A DNA stretch of 64,000 nucleotides from Streptomyces sp. NBC_00459 (GCF_036013955.1 NZ_CP107903.1:2480001-2544000); one strand, 5' to 3'. Numbered from the stretch's first letter, positions 17,958 through 26,842 are shown. Numbers and translations are program-made. Notes: generated from the letters alone by a model not told the origin.

Positions 17958-19157
17958 GTGGAACTCACTCTGCTCGGTACCGGTGCCCCCGCGGGTCTTC
18001 CCCGCCCCGACTGTGCGTGCGCGGCCTGTAGCGGCGCGCTCGGTGTGCACGCGCGGGCGGCCACCGCGCTGCTCGTGGACGGCACGCTGCTGCTCGACCT
18101 CACCCCCGGCGCCGTACTGGCGGCGGCGCGCGCCGGGCACTCGCTGGGCGGTGTGCGGCAGGTGCTGCTGTCGCATCCGCACGACGGGCCCGCCGTCGAG
18201 GTGCCGGCGGGGCTCCCGCAGCCCGGACGGGTGCCGGACGGGCGGGAGTTGGCGCTGCTGACCGGGCACCGGGTGCGCGCGGTCCCGATGGACGCGCCGG
18301 GTACGGGGTACGCGGTGACCGGTCCCGACGGGCAGCGCCTGCTGTATCTGCCCCCGGGCGCGGCGCCGGCCGGGCTCGACGGGACCGGTCCCTCGTACGA
18401 CATGGTCCTCGCGGACGTCGTCGGGCGGCCTGACGCCCTGGCCCGGCTGCGGGCGGTGGGCGCGCTCGGGCCGGCCACGGATGTGGTCGCCGTCCATCTG
18501 GACCATGACGTGCCGCCGGGTGCCGAGCTGCGGCGTCGGCTCGCGGCGGCGGGCGCGCGGGCGGTGGCGGACGGTACGACGTTGACGGTCGGGGTCTACG
18601 AGGACGTACCGGACGTGCCCCGGCGGACGCTGGTGCTGGGCGGGGCGCGGTCCGGGAAGTCGGTGGAGGCGGAGCGGCGGCTGGAGGCGTTCCCGGACGT
18701 GCTGTACGTGGCCACGGGCGGGACGCGCAACGGGGACGGGGAGTGGGCGGCGCGGGTGCACGCGCATCGGGAGCGGCGGCCTGGTTCGTGGCGTACCACC
18801 GAGACCTGTGACCTCGTACCGCTGCTGAAGGACGTGGGGGCGCCGCTGCTCATCGACTGTCTGTCGCTGTGGCTGACGGACGCGATGGACCAGGTGGGGG
18901 CGTGGGACGACGCGGAGTGGGCGGGGGGCGGGGAGAAGGAGTTGCGGAGGCGGGTACGGGAGTTGACGGCGGCGGTCCGGTCCACGCGACGGACCGTGGT
19001 CGCCGTGTCCAACGAGGTGGGGTCGGGGATCGTGCCGGCGACGGCGTCCGGGCGCCGGTACCGGGACGAGCTGGGGCGGCTGAACTCGGCGTTCGGGGCC
19101 GAGTGCGAGCACGTGCTGTTGGTGGTGGCCGGGCAGGCGGTGCCGCTGCGGGGGTGA
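17958..19157 (+). CDS. cobU: adenosylcobinamide kinase/guanylyltransferase with N-terminal metallo-hydrolase-like domain
   Basis: Phosphorylates adenosylcobinamide and then transfers GMP to it, preparing the lower loop of cobalamin. 399 residues. The CobU domain is at ~225-399: P-loop LGGARSGKS, the His segment HAHRERRPGSW that accepts GMP, LLIDCLSLWLTD and NEVGSGIVP. Residues ~1-215 look like a metallo-beta-lactamase/PhnP fold (MELTLLGTGAPAGLPRPDC) with a degenerate metal motif, LLSHPHDGPA, so it may not be catalytic. GTG start without a clear ribosome site. Belongs with cobT and cobS downstream, though other genes intervene. Confidence 0.92.
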   Translation: MELTLLGTGAPAGLPRPDCACAACSGALGVHARAATALLVDGTLLLDLTPGAVLAAARAGHSLGGVRQVLLSHPHDGPAVEVPAGLPQPGRVPDGRELALLTGHRVRAVPMDAPGTGYAVTGPDGQRLLYLPPGAAPAGLDGTGPSYDMVLADVVGRPDALARLRAVGALGPATDVVAVHLDHDVPPGAELRRRLAAAGARAVADGTTLTVGVYEDVPDVPRRTLVLGGARSGKSVEAERRLEAFPDVLYVATGGTRNGDGEWAARVHAHRERRPGSWRTTETCDLVPLLKDVGAPLLIDCLSLWLTDAMDQVGAWDDAEWAGGGEKELRRRVRELTAAVRSTRRTVVAVSNEVGSGIVPATASGRRYRDELGRLNSAFGAECEHVLLVVAGQAVPLRG

Positions 19158-19187
19158 GGGGCGCTGCCGCGGGCTGGGCCGGCTTTC

Positions 19188-19266
19188 GGCTGCGGGCCCG
19201 GTGGGACTGGTCGCGCCAGCGCGGCGGTAGCCGCAAATCAAGTACAGCCCCGCGCCCCCAAAGGCG
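19188..19266. repeat. dispersed repeat A, variant copy 4
   Basis: G/C-rich imperfect palindrome with GCGGGCCCGGTGGGACTGG on one side and AGTACAGCCCCGCGCCCC on the other, between the convergent cobU and methyltransferase genes. Confidence 0.65.
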
Positions 19267-19300
19267 CCCCGGTCGGCCGGAGGTCGCAGGCCGGTCGCAG

Positions 19301-20272
19301 CTATGTGAGAGTGCCCCTCCTCGCGATGATCCGGTACGTGTTCGCGAAGCGGGTTCTGCGCAGGAGCGGGGCCAGTGCGTGGTCGAGGACCGAGGCCACC
19401 GCCAGGAAGGGGACCGCCGCCCGGAGCAGAGGTGTGCGGCGGGCCGGAAGCACCCGGGTCACCGCCAGGGTGAGGGCGCCTGTCAGGTCGTAGGGGACAT
19501 GGGGTGCCCGGCGGTCCGTCGCGATGATCGTGCAGTGCTGGGACTCCAGTTCCGCCACCAGGTTGGCCAGCGGCATGAGGTGCAGGTGGCGGGGCTGGGC
19601 GTACCAGGGCCACCACTTGCCCAGCAGAGCGCCGAACGCGCAGTGCGGGTCCGGGACTTCGATCAGGAGGTGGCCGCCGGGGCGCAGGGCCCGCAGGGCG
19701 GCGCGGAGTTCCTCGCGGGGGTCCGGGGTGTGTTCCAGGTGGTGGAACATGCTGACGACGTCGTAGCGGGCGTGCAGGCGGTTGACGATCTTCTCGTCGG
19801 TGAGGCGGCCCCGGTGGGCCTCCTCGATGTGGCCGGATGCGCGGGCCTTCTGGACGCGGCGGGTGGTGTCCACGCCGTCGAAGGCCGTGTACGGGAAAAA
19901 GCGCTTCGCCGCCGCCGGGAAGGCTCCTTCGCCCGTCCCCACGTCGAGCCAGCTCTCCGGTTCCGGGAAGGGGAGCATCGCCCGGGCCGCGGCACGGTGG
20001 CGGCGGGGCGCGACCGGGTGCGGGACGTCGGGCAGGTCCTGGTGGTGGAGGGCGAGGCCCTCCGCGGTGAGGCGCGGGTTCTGGAAGGCGTGGGCGCAGT
20101 CGCGGCACTCGTCGACGACGAACGTGCCCGGCCCGCGCCGCCGGAGGTCAGACGTGCGCAGGCGGGTGCGCAACCGTCTGGATCCGCACCAGGGGCAGTC
20201 CTCGCGGCGCGGTTCGTGGAACCCGTCGGTCCCGGTCTCCTGCGGGGCGGTCGCCTTGGGGGCGGGGGACAT
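19301..20272 (-). CDS. zinc-ribbon class I methyltransferase
   Basis: 323 residues. The N-terminus carries a likely Zn ribbon, CPWCGSRR (~25) and CRDCAH (~55). It is followed by a SAM-binding domain with SWLDVGTGEGAFPAAA, DGVDTTRR and a catalytic-region segment MFHHLEHTPDP. This domain pair resembles methyltransferases acting on sugars or lipids, but the substrate is unknown. ATG 20272 is chosen because AGGAG lies seven bases upstream; the frame extends 24 codons further. Transcribed towards cobU, divergent from cobT. Confidence 0.85.
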   Translation of the reverse strand: MSPAPKATAPQETGTDGFHEPRREDCPWCGSRRLRTRLRTSDLRRRGPGTFVVDECRDCAHAFQNPRLTAEGLALHHQDLPDVPHPVAPRRHRAAARAMLPFPEPESWLDVGTGEGAFPAAAKRFFPYTAFDGVDTTRRVQKARASGHIEEAHRGRLTDEKIVNRLHARYDVVSMFHHLEHTPDPREELRAALRALRPGGHLLIEVPDPHCAFGALLGKWWPWYAQPRHLHLMPLANLVAELESQHCTIIATDRRAPHVPYDLTGALTLAVTRVLPARRTPLLRAAVPFLAVASVLDHALAPLLRRTRFANTYRIIARRGTLT

Positions 20273-20445
20273 GGGCGGCTCCTGCTGAAGCGGTGCACCG
20301 AAGCGGTGCACCGGTGTGCGGTGCGCTGGGGCGCCGTGCGACATTACGTCTCAAAACGTTACGTAGGGGATGGCGATCCCGGGTGCAATGACATGGCTCC
20401 AACGTGACGGCGCCCTGTTCGATCGCTGCCGGTACTGTTCGGCGA

Positions 20446-21597
20446 ATGAGCTCGCTTAATCTCGACGACTTCACCGATCTGATCGAGCGCCCCGACGGCG
20501 GTGTGCGCCGCGACGCGGAGGCGCGGCGGGAGCGCCAGATCGTGCCGCCCGGATCACTCGGACGCCTCGACGACCTGGGTGAGTGGCTGGCGGCGGCACA
20601 GTCCTCGGTACCGGTACGGGTGGTGGAACGGCCGCGTGTCGTGTTGTTCGCGGGGGATCACGGGGTCGCCGGGCTGGGTGTGTCGGCGCGTCCCGCCGGC
20701 AGTGCCGACCAGTCCGTGCGGGCCGTGCTGGACGGCTCCAGCCCCGTCGCCGTGCTCGCGCGGCGGCTCGGGGTGCCCGTGCGTGTCGTCGACATGGCGC
20801 TGGACTGCGAGCCGGACACGCTGCCCGACGAGGTCGCGGGACACCGGACGCGGCGCGGCAGCGGGCGGATCGACGTCGAGGACGCGATGACACTTGAGGA
20901 GGCGGAGGCGGCCTTCCTGGCCGGGGTCGCCGTGGCCGACGAGGAGGCCGACTCCGGTACGGATCTGGTGGTGCTCGGCGATGTGAGCGTGGGCGGGACC
21001 ACGGCCGCGTCGGTGCTGGTGGCCGCGTTGTGCGGGACCGACGCGTCGGTCGTCACGGGGCGCGGCGGGCTGCCGATCGACGACCTGGCGTGGATGCGCA
21101 AGTGCGCCGCGGTCCGCGACGCGCTGCGGCGCGCCCGGCCGGTGCTCGGGGACCAGCTGCAGCTGCTGGCGACGGTGGGCGGCGCCGACCTCGCCGCGAC
21201 GACCGGGTTCCTGCTGCAGAGCGCGGTGCGCAAGATGCCGGTGATCCTGGACGGCGTGGTGTCGGCCGCGTGCGCGCTGGTCGGGCAGCGGGTCGCCTTC
21301 CGGGCGCCGGACTGGTGGCTCGCCGGCCACAACAGCGGGGAGCCGGCCCAGGCGAAGGCGCTCGACCGGATGGCGCTGGAGCCGCTGCTCGACCACGGGG
21401 TGACCGTGGGCGAGGGGGCCGGGGCACTGCTGGCCCTTTCGCTGGTGCAGGCCGCGGCGGCACTGGCGGCGGAGCTGCCCGAGGCTCCGGAGGCATCCGA
21501 GCAGGAGGACGCGAAGGAGCCGGAGGAGTCGGAGGAGTCCGAGCAGCCCAAGGAGTCCGAGCAGTCCGAGCAGTCCGAGCAGTCCGAGGCTCTCTGA
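20446..21597 (+). CDS. cobT: nicotinate-nucleotide-dimethylbenzimidazole phosphoribosyltransferase
   Basis: Makes alpha-ribazole phosphate, the lower ligand of cobalamin. 383 residues. Typical segments are ERQIVPPGSLGRLDDLGEWLA, VLFAGDHGVAGLGVS, LVVLGDVSVGGTT, GHNSGEPAQ and TVGEGAGALLA, whose Glu is the catalytic base. An unusual acidic tail of ~40 residues (EASEQEDAKEPEESEE and then EQS units) is built from a 9-base tandem repeat, CAGTCCGAG, at about 21561-21590. ATG at 20446 lacks a ribosome site; TACTGT lies 7 bases before it, so a leaderless mRNA is likely. Confidence 0.94.
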   Translation: MSSLNLDDFTDLIERPDGGVRRDAEARRERQIVPPGSLGRLDDLGEWLAAAQSSVPVRVVERPRVVLFAGDHGVAGLGVSARPAGSADQSVRAVLDGSSPVAVLARRLGVPVRVVDMALDCEPDTLPDEVAGHRTRRGSGRIDVEDAMTLEEAEAAFLAGVAVADEEADSGTDLVVLGDVSVGGTTAASVLVAALCGTDASVVTGRGGLPIDDLAWMRKCAAVRDALRRARPVLGDQLQLLATVGGADLAATTGFLLQSAVRKMPVILDGVVSAACALVGQRVAFRAPDWWLAGHNSGEPAQAKALDRMALEPLLDHGVTVGEGAGALLALSLVQAAAALAAELPEAPEASEQEDAKEPEESEESEQPKESEQSEQSEQSEAL

Positions 21598-21608
21598 CCA
21601 TTGATGGA

Positions 21609-21642
21609 CATATGGGGCATGCAGCTCAACATGCCCCATATG
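21609..21642. promoter_or_regulatory. 13-base-pair perfect inverted repeat
   Basis: CATATGGGGCATG (21609-21621) and CATGCCCCATATG (21630-21642), with an 8-base loop, between the cobT stop and the next ATG. Its right arm runs into TATGAT (21639-21644), which sits 8 bases before the ATG at 21653 like the -10 of a leaderless promoter. It may therefore be an operator as well as a cobT terminator. Confidence 0.6.
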
Positions 21643-21652
21643 ATCACTGTTC

Positions 21653-23422
21653 ATGGGAGATGCCCGGCTCACGCCGAACGTTCAGCGAAGTGCCAGCACC
21701 ACCGCCTCACGGCGCGCCGCCGCGTTCGCGGTCTGGTATCTGCGGGTCGTCACCTTCGTCAATCTCCTCAGCGCGGTGTGGGTCTCTTTCGGGAACGACG
21801 TGCGGCGGCACAACGAGGAGAACTTCTTCACCCCGTACCTGCTGACCGCCGGCTTCGCCTCCGGTGTGTTCACGATGTTCCTGGCGATCACCATGCGGCG
21901 CCGCAAACGGGCCGCCTGGATCCTGAACATCGTGATCAGCACGCTGTTCCTGCTGCTGTTCGGGCTCGCCATGTTCTTCGCGGAGATCCGGCAACACGCG
22001 CAGAACTGGATCTCCCTCGCCCTCACGGCCGCCTTCGTCGCCGCGCTCGCCGTCGGGCGGCGCGAGTTCTACGCCAAGGGCGACCGGTCCAACGCGCGGC
22101 TCGCCGCCGCCGTCGCGGTCGGCGGTCTGCTCGTCTCCTCGCTCCTCGCCGCGCTTCTGGTCACCGTCGCCAACCAGGCGCACGACAGCCACCGTTCGAC
22201 GTTCCTGGAGCGCTGGAACTACGGCACGATGCGGCTGATCTCCGTCGCCGCCGACGACACGGGCTTCGCCGGGATCTCCACACCGAACTGGGTCGACGTC
22301 ACCATCAACGTCATCAGTACGGTGCTGATCCTGGCCGTCTTCTACGCCGCCTTCCGCTCCCGCCGTGCCGTCGACCCGCTCACCGAGGACGACGAGGCGC
22401 GGCTGCGCGCCCTCCTCGACCGGAACGGCGACCGCGACTCCCTCGGCTACTTCGCCCTGCGCCGCGAGAAGAGCGTCGTCTGGTCCCCCACCGGCAAGGC
22501 CGCAGTCGCCTACCGCGCCCTGGGCGGGGTCTCCCTGGCCGCCGGTGATCCGATCGGCGACCCGGAGGCCTGGCCCGGCGCCATCGAACCGTGGCTCGCC
22601 GAGGCCCGCGCCCACGGCTGGATCCCCGCCGTGATGGGGGCGAGCGAGGAGGCCGGGACGGTGTACGCGCGGCACGGCCTGGACGCCCTCGAACTCGGGG
22701 ACGAGGCCATCGTCGAGACTGCCGAGTTCACGCTGGACGGGCGGGCCATGCGCACCGTCCGGCAGGCCTACAACCGGGTCAAGCGGGCCGGGTACACCGT
22801 GCGCATCCGGCGCCACGCGGACATCCCGGCCGACGGGATGACGTCCCTGCTCCAGCGTGCCGACGACTGGCGGGACGGCGCCACCGAACGCGGGTTCAGC
22901 ATGGCTCTCGGGCGGCTCGGCGACCCGGACGACGGGCAGTGCGTGATGCTGGAATGCACTGATGGGGAGGGAGAGCTGAGAGCGTTGCTCTCCTTCGTGC
23001 CCTGGGGGCCGCACGGCCTCTCGCTCGACCTCATGCGGCGCGACCGTGACTCCGACAACGGGCTGATGGAGTTCATGGTGATCGAACTTCTCCAGCGTGC
23101 CCAGGAGATCGGGATCACTCAGGTCTCACTCAACTTCGCGATGTTCCGCTCCGTCTTCGAACGTGGCGGGCGCATCGGCGCGGGGCCGGTACTGAGGCTG
23201 TGGCGCTCGCTGCTCAGCTTCTTCTCCCGCTGGTGGCAGATCGAGTCGCTGTACCGCGCCAACGCGAAGTACCGGCCCATCTGGGAGCCCCGGTTCCTGC
23301 TCTTCGAGAAGAGCGCGGACCTGCCGCGCATCGGCATCGCCGCGGCGCGCGCGGAGGGCTTCCTGGAGGCGCCGGGACTGCCGAAGTGGCTGCATCGCAG
23401 GCACCTGGAGTCGAAGAGATGA
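21653..23422 (+). CDS. phosphatidylglycerol lysyltransferase-domain membrane protein (MprF-like)
   Basis: 589 residues. About five to six membrane helices lie in the first ~240 residues. A large cytoplasmic C-terminal domain of the DUF2156/MprF type follows, with SVVWSPTGKAAVAYRALGGV, GDPIGDPEAW, QAYNRVKRAGYTV and ISLNFAMF-type strands (here QVSLNFAMFRSVFE). MprF proteins move an amino acid from aminoacyl-tRNA to phosphatidylglycerol and alter surface charge. This protein has fewer helices than full MprF, so flippase activity is doubtful. The ATG lacks a ribosome site and follows TATGAT. Runs with the membrane protein at 23459. Confidence 0.85.
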   Translation: MGDARLTPNVQRSASTTASRRAAAFAVWYLRVVTFVNLLSAVWVSFGNDVRRHNEENFFTPYLLTAGFASGVFTMFLAITMRRRKRAAWILNIVISTLFLLLFGLAMFFAEIRQHAQNWISLALTAAFVAALAVGRREFYAKGDRSNARLAAAVAVGGLLVSSLLAALLVTVANQAHDSHRSTFLERWNYGTMRLISVAADDTGFAGISTPNWVDVTINVISTVLILAVFYAAFRSRRAVDPLTEDDEARLRALLDRNGDRDSLGYFALRREKSVVWSPTGKAAVAYRALGGVSLAAGDPIGDPEAWPGAIEPWLAEARAHGWIPAVMGASEEAGTVYARHGLDALELGDEAIVETAEFTLDGRAMRTVRQAYNRVKRAGYTVRIRRHADIPADGMTSLLQRADDWRDGATERGFSMALGRLGDPDDGQCVMLECTDGEGELRALLSFVPWGPHGLSLDLMRRDRDSDNGLMEFMVIELLQRAQEIGITQVSLNFAMFRSVFERGGRIGAGPVLRLWRSLLSFFSRWWQIESLYRANAKYRPIWEPRFLLFEKSADLPRIGIAAARAEGFLEAPGLPKWLHRRHLESKR

Positions 23423-23458
23423 GCACGTGGACGGGCACGCACGGATGAGGTTCGGGAG

Positions 23459-24199
23459 ATGACCACGGCCGCCCGCTGGGCCCGCGCCGAATGGGGGCGG
23501 CTGTACGTCGCCGTACGTGAACCCCTGCTCCGGCGGCGGTGGCGGGCGCTGCCCATGACGCTCGGTGTCGTGTGCCTGACCGCGCTCGTCCAGTTCACGC
23601 AGAACCAGTCCTGGGGCTACCGGCTGGTCCAGGACCTCGGTGCCGTCCGCGCCGAGGACCCTCTCCCCCTCGCCCTTCTGCGCACGCCGCTCTCCCTCTT
23701 CGTGCCCGCCCCCGACCTGCCGGTCTGGGGCGCCCTGGCGCAGCTGCTGATCGTCTTCGGCCTCGCCGAGATCTGCCTCGGCCGGTGGCGCACCCTCCTC
23801 ATCGCGTACGTCGCCACCCTCGCCGGCACGCTCTACGCGCGCGTGGGGATCGCCGTGGGCCCGGCGGGCTTCCTGGGGCTGCCCGGCACGGACGCGCATG
23901 TCGTGGACACCGGCCCGTCGGCGGCCGTGGTGGGCCTCGCCGTGTTCCTGGGGTGGCGCTACCGGGCGTACATGAGCGCCGGTGCGGTGGTCGTCGCGAT
24001 GGTGGTGGAGGTGATCCTGAAGGACAACCTCGCGGGCAAGGAGCACCTGGCCGCCATCGTGGCCGTACTCGTCCTGTGCGGGGTCTCGGCGACGCGTCAC
24101 CGGCTCACGGGGGTACGGGCCGGGGCGGGGTCGGGCTTGCCGCCGATCAGGTCCTGGATGCGGCGGCGGGGGCCGGCCCAGCGGCGGTCGTGGCGGTAG
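23459..24199 (+). CDS. integral membrane protein, rhomboid-like in outline
   Basis: 246 residues with about six membrane helices between ~28 and ~215 and a basic C-terminal tail. The topology and small residues recall rhomboid-like proteins, but I do not see a clear GxSG-type serine or catalytic His, so function is unassigned. It begins 36 bases after the MprF-like gene on the same strand, with GAGG upstream, so the two are likely cotranscribed. Its last ~100 bases overlap the convergent gene ending at 24097. Confidence 0.75.
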   Translation: MTTAARWARAEWGRLYVAVREPLLRRRWRALPMTLGVVCLTALVQFTQNQSWGYRLVQDLGAVRAEDPLPLALLRTPLSLFVPAPDLPVWGALAQLLIVFGLAEICLGRWRTLLIAYVATLAGTLYARVGIAVGPAGFLGLPGTDAHVVDTGPSAAVVGLAVFLGWRYRAYMSAGAVVVAMVVEVILKDNLAGKEHLAAIVAVLVLCGVSATRHRLTGVRAGAGSGLPPIRSWMRRRGPAQRRSWR

Positions 24200-24861
24200 G
24201 CGCGCAGGGTGGCGCGGGACCGGGTGCGCGGGCGGCGGCCGTAGAAGCGCTTCGCCCAGGCTGAGCCGGGGCGGGCCAGGCGGATTGCGCCGAAGATCGC
24301 GACGAAGGGGACGATCACGCCGAAGATCGCTGTGCGCGCCTTGCCCTTGCTCAGGGCAAGGAGGGAGAAGACGAAGTTGACGCCGACGCTGAGCATGGCC
24401 CCACCCCGGTTCTGGACGTCCTCGTCGCTGAGGTCGTTCACCCCGAACGGCAGGAAGCCCAGGAGGACCAGGCCGACCAGGGCTGCCGTCAGCACCACCA
24501 CCTCGACGCTCTGCCGGCCGGCCTCGGTCCAGTAGACGTCGTCGAGATGCAGGATCAGCGCGAACTCGTCCAGCACCAGGCCGGCGCCCATCCCGAACAG
24601 CACCGCGCACAGACCCGCGCCGAACCCGCGCTGCCCGCTGGCCACGGCCCCGAACCCGCCCACGACGGTCAGGACGACGCCGGGGACGACGTGGTGGATG
24701 TGCATCCCGCCCGCCTTGACGTTGCCGAACGGCCCCTTGCCCGCGCGGATCATCCGGGTGACGACCCGGGTGATGAGGAACGTCAGTACGAAGGCGGTGA
24801 GCGCCAGGAGCAGCGGCAGCTTGCCCGGCTCGATGATGTTCCGCTCCAGCCAATGACCCAT
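24097..24861 (-). CDS. integral membrane protein, unknown function
   Basis: 254 residues with about six helices (LLLALTAFVLTFLITRVV, VVPGVVLTVVGGFGAVA, VLFGMGAGLVLDEFALIL and others) and a long basic tail (~205-254). Conserved-looking polar residues sit in GGMHIHHVVPG and LDEFALILHLDDVYW, the pattern of a membrane-embedded active or metal site, but I cannot name the family. The ATG has no ribosome site; TAAAGT lies 6 bases upstream on the minus strand, suggesting leaderless expression. Convergent overlap of 103 bases with the preceding gene; divergent from cobS. Confidence 0.82.
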   Translation of the reverse strand: MGHWLERNIIEPGKLPLLLALTAFVLTFLITRVVTRMIRAGKGPFGNVKAGGMHIHHVVPGVVLTVVGGFGAVASGQRGFGAGLCAVLFGMGAGLVLDEFALILHLDDVYWTEAGRQSVEVVVLTAALVGLVLLGFLPFGVNDLSDEDVQNRGGAMLSVGVNFVFSLLALSKGKARTAIFGVIVPFVAIFGAIRLARPGSAWAKRFYGRRPRTRSRATLRAYRHDRRWAGPRRRIQDLIGGKPDPAPARTPVSR

Positions 24862-24950
24862 GTGTGCACTTTATCCAGGTATGCACCGTTCGTGACGCTC
24901 ACTCGCTGCCCGCCCTGGGCCGCCCCCGCCGTGCCGGGTACTCTGCGCCG

Positions 24951-25778
24951 GTGTCCACGCCCCCGCCCACGGAACCTCCTGGGCCCTCCGACCCCCTCGC
25001 GTCCCTCGACCCCCTCGACGGGCTCCGGTTCGCCTTCGGCACGCTGACCGTGCTGCCCGTGCGGGTGACCCGCTGGGACCGGGACGCGGCGCGTGGCGGC
25101 ATGCTGTGCGCGCCGGTAACCGGTCTGGTCGTGGGTGCGGGCGCCGCCGGGGTCGGTCTGCTGCTGCTGTTCCTGGGCGCCAGTGCGCTGCTCGCCGCCG
25201 TCGCCACGGCCGCCGTGCCCGCCTTCCTCACCCGGGGGCTGCATCTCGACGGTCTCGCGGACACCGCCGACGGGCTGGGCAGCGGCAAGCCCGCCGAGGA
25301 CGCGCTGCGCATCATGAAGCAGTCGGACATCGGCCCGTTCGGTGTGCTCACCCTCCTGTTCGTGCTGCTGGCCCAGGTGGCCGCGCTCGCGCAGGCGTAC
25401 GGCGACTCATGGGCCAGGGGCGCGTTCGCCGCCGTCGTCTCGGCGACCACCGCCCGGCTGGCCCTCACCCTGGCCGCCCGCACCGGCGTACCGCCCGCCC
25501 GGCCCGAGGGACTGGGGGCGGCGGTCGCGGGAACGGTACCCGTGCGCTCGGCGCTGCTGGTGGCGGTCCTGGTGACGATCGCGGCGGCCGGCTTCGGCGC
25601 TTTCTTCGGGGCGTTCGACATCGTCCGTACCGCCTGCGCGGTCATCGTGGGCTGTGCCGCCGCAGAACGGCTCCTGCAGCACTGCACGCGCCGCTTCGGC
25701 GGGGTCACCGGGGATGTCTTCGGCGGCCTCGCGGAAACGGCGGCGACGGCTGCGCTGATCGTGCTGTCACTGCGCTGA
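24951..25778 (+). CDS. cobS: adenosylcobinamide-GDP ribazoletransferase (cobalamin synthase)
   Basis: Joins adenosylcobinamide-GDP with alpha-ribazole, the last shared step of cobalamin assembly; multi-helix membrane enzyme. 275 residues with six or so helices. The conserved acidic motif is LHLDGLADTADGLGSG, followed by IMKQSDIGPFGV and near the end RFGGVTGDVFGG, both characteristic. The GTG at 24951 begins a Pro-rich N-terminus; no ribosome site is seen, and TACTCT lies 6 bases before it. Completes the cobU-cobT-cobS set. Confidence 0.93.
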   Translation: MSTPPPTEPPGPSDPLASLDPLDGLRFAFGTLTVLPVRVTRWDRDAARGGMLCAPVTGLVVGAGAAGVGLLLLFLGASALLAAVATAAVPAFLTRGLHLDGLADTADGLGSGKPAEDALRIMKQSDIGPFGVLTLLFVLLAQVAALAQAYGDSWARGAFAAVVSATTARLALTLAARTGVPPARPEGLGAAVAGTVPVRSALLVAVLVTIAAAGFGAFFGAFDIVRTACAVIVGCAAAERLLQHCTRRFGGVTGDVFGGLAETAATAALIVLSLR

Positions 25779-25798
25779 GCACTCGGCCGCTCGGCCGC

Positions 25799-26467
25799 TC
25801 AGTCCACGGGCACGGCGTGGGGCAGGGTTCCCCAGGGATGGTCTCCGGTGCCGGGCACCGCGCAGTGCAGGGTGGCGCCCCGCGTTCTGGCCTCCGCTTC
25901 GAGGTCGGTGTCCGGTGGGACGCCGTACACGAGGTGGCACAGGCGTGTTCCCGGGGTGCGCAGGAGATGGGAGGGCTCGGTGCGGTACGTGTCCCAGGTG
26001 CCCTCGAAGGTCACCAGGACGTCTGCGATCCTGGCGTACGAGGGATGCGGCGGGACGCCGTGGTTGAGGGCGAGGGTGCGGAGGCCGGCGCCCCAGGCCG
26101 CCGACGCCAGTCGCCGGTAGTGGTCGAGCCGGTCAGGTTCCGAGGTGACCTGGTCGAGGAAGGCCCCGTCGGCGCCGTACCAGTCGTGGTGGCGGACCAG
26201 GTCGCGGATGACGGCGGTGACCGGTCGGCGGGCGTAGTCGGTGTCGGCGTACCCGAGGACTCGTACGCCCGCCGCGCGCAGTCGGGCGGCGATGTCGGCG
26301 AACGCCGGGTCGGGGTGGTCGCCGGGGCCGTTGGCCGGGTTCAGGACCACCCCGTACAGGCCGGGCGCGGCCGCGAGGATCGCCTCCCATTCGGCGGGGC
26401 GGACGGACGGGTGTTCGTAGTACGGGACCAGGAGACTGCTCGGACTCATGTGGGAGTTGTTGTCCAT
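25799..26467 (-). CDS. Spherulin-4 family protein
   Basis: 222 residues with the Spherulin-4 outline: SLLVPYYEHPSVRPAEWEAI, VVLNPANGPGDHPDPAF, VLGYADTDYARR, GAFLDQVTSEPDR and LALNHGVPPHP, in the order of a TIM-barrel. Characterised relatives (Ega3, Sph3 and PelA hydrolase domains) cleave amino-sugar exopolysaccharides. No signal peptide is visible, which is unusual if the substrate is extracellular. It lies 25 bases after a broken membrane-protein gene and near a relic that resembles an Agd3-type deacetylase, suggesting a former exopolysaccharide locus. Start at 26467 is uncertain; 26449 is an alternative. Confidence 0.78.
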   Translation of the reverse strand: MDNNSHMSPSSLLVPYYEHPSVRPAEWEAILAAAPGLYGVVLNPANGPGDHPDPAFADIAARLRAAGVRVLGYADTDYARRPVTAVIRDLVRHHDWYGADGAFLDQVTSEPDRLDHYRRLASAAWGAGLRTLALNHGVPPHPSYARIADVLVTFEGTWDTYRTEPSHLLRTPGTRLCHLVYGVPPDTDLEAEARTRGATLHCAVPGTGDHPWGTLPHAVPVD

Positions 26468-26818
26468 TCCGTTCGACTGGTGATCCTGCTGCTCAGCGGT
26501 GGGCGGTCGCTCGGCCCAGCAGGCCGGCGACCAGGGCCGCCGGGACGCCGGCCGCCGTCCCGTAGACGGTCAGGGCCACCCAGTGCGGGCTGCCCGCGTG
26601 GGTCGCCAGGGCCAGGGCCAGGGGCTGGGCGAGGGCGGCGACGCAGCAGACCGTTGCCGCGCCGAGGACGGCTCCGACGGACTGCAGGAGCAGGCCCGTC
26701 CGGAGGACCACTCCGAGGAGGAGCAGGCCGACGAGTCCGATGCCTTCCACGCCTGAAGTGTGCGGCCAGAGGGCCGAGATGGCGAGGCTGAGGGCGAGGA
26801 GGGTGGCGAGATGGGCGC

Positions 26819-26842
26819 TGAGGCACTGAGGCACTGAGGCAC
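26819..26842. repeat. octanucleotide tandem repeat (TGAGGCAC)3
   Basis: Three exact head-to-tail copies inside a coding region. Eight is not a multiple of three, so gain or loss of a copy switches the reading frame. This is the arrangement of slipped-strand contingency loci, though three copies is short for frequent switching. Confidence 0.9.
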
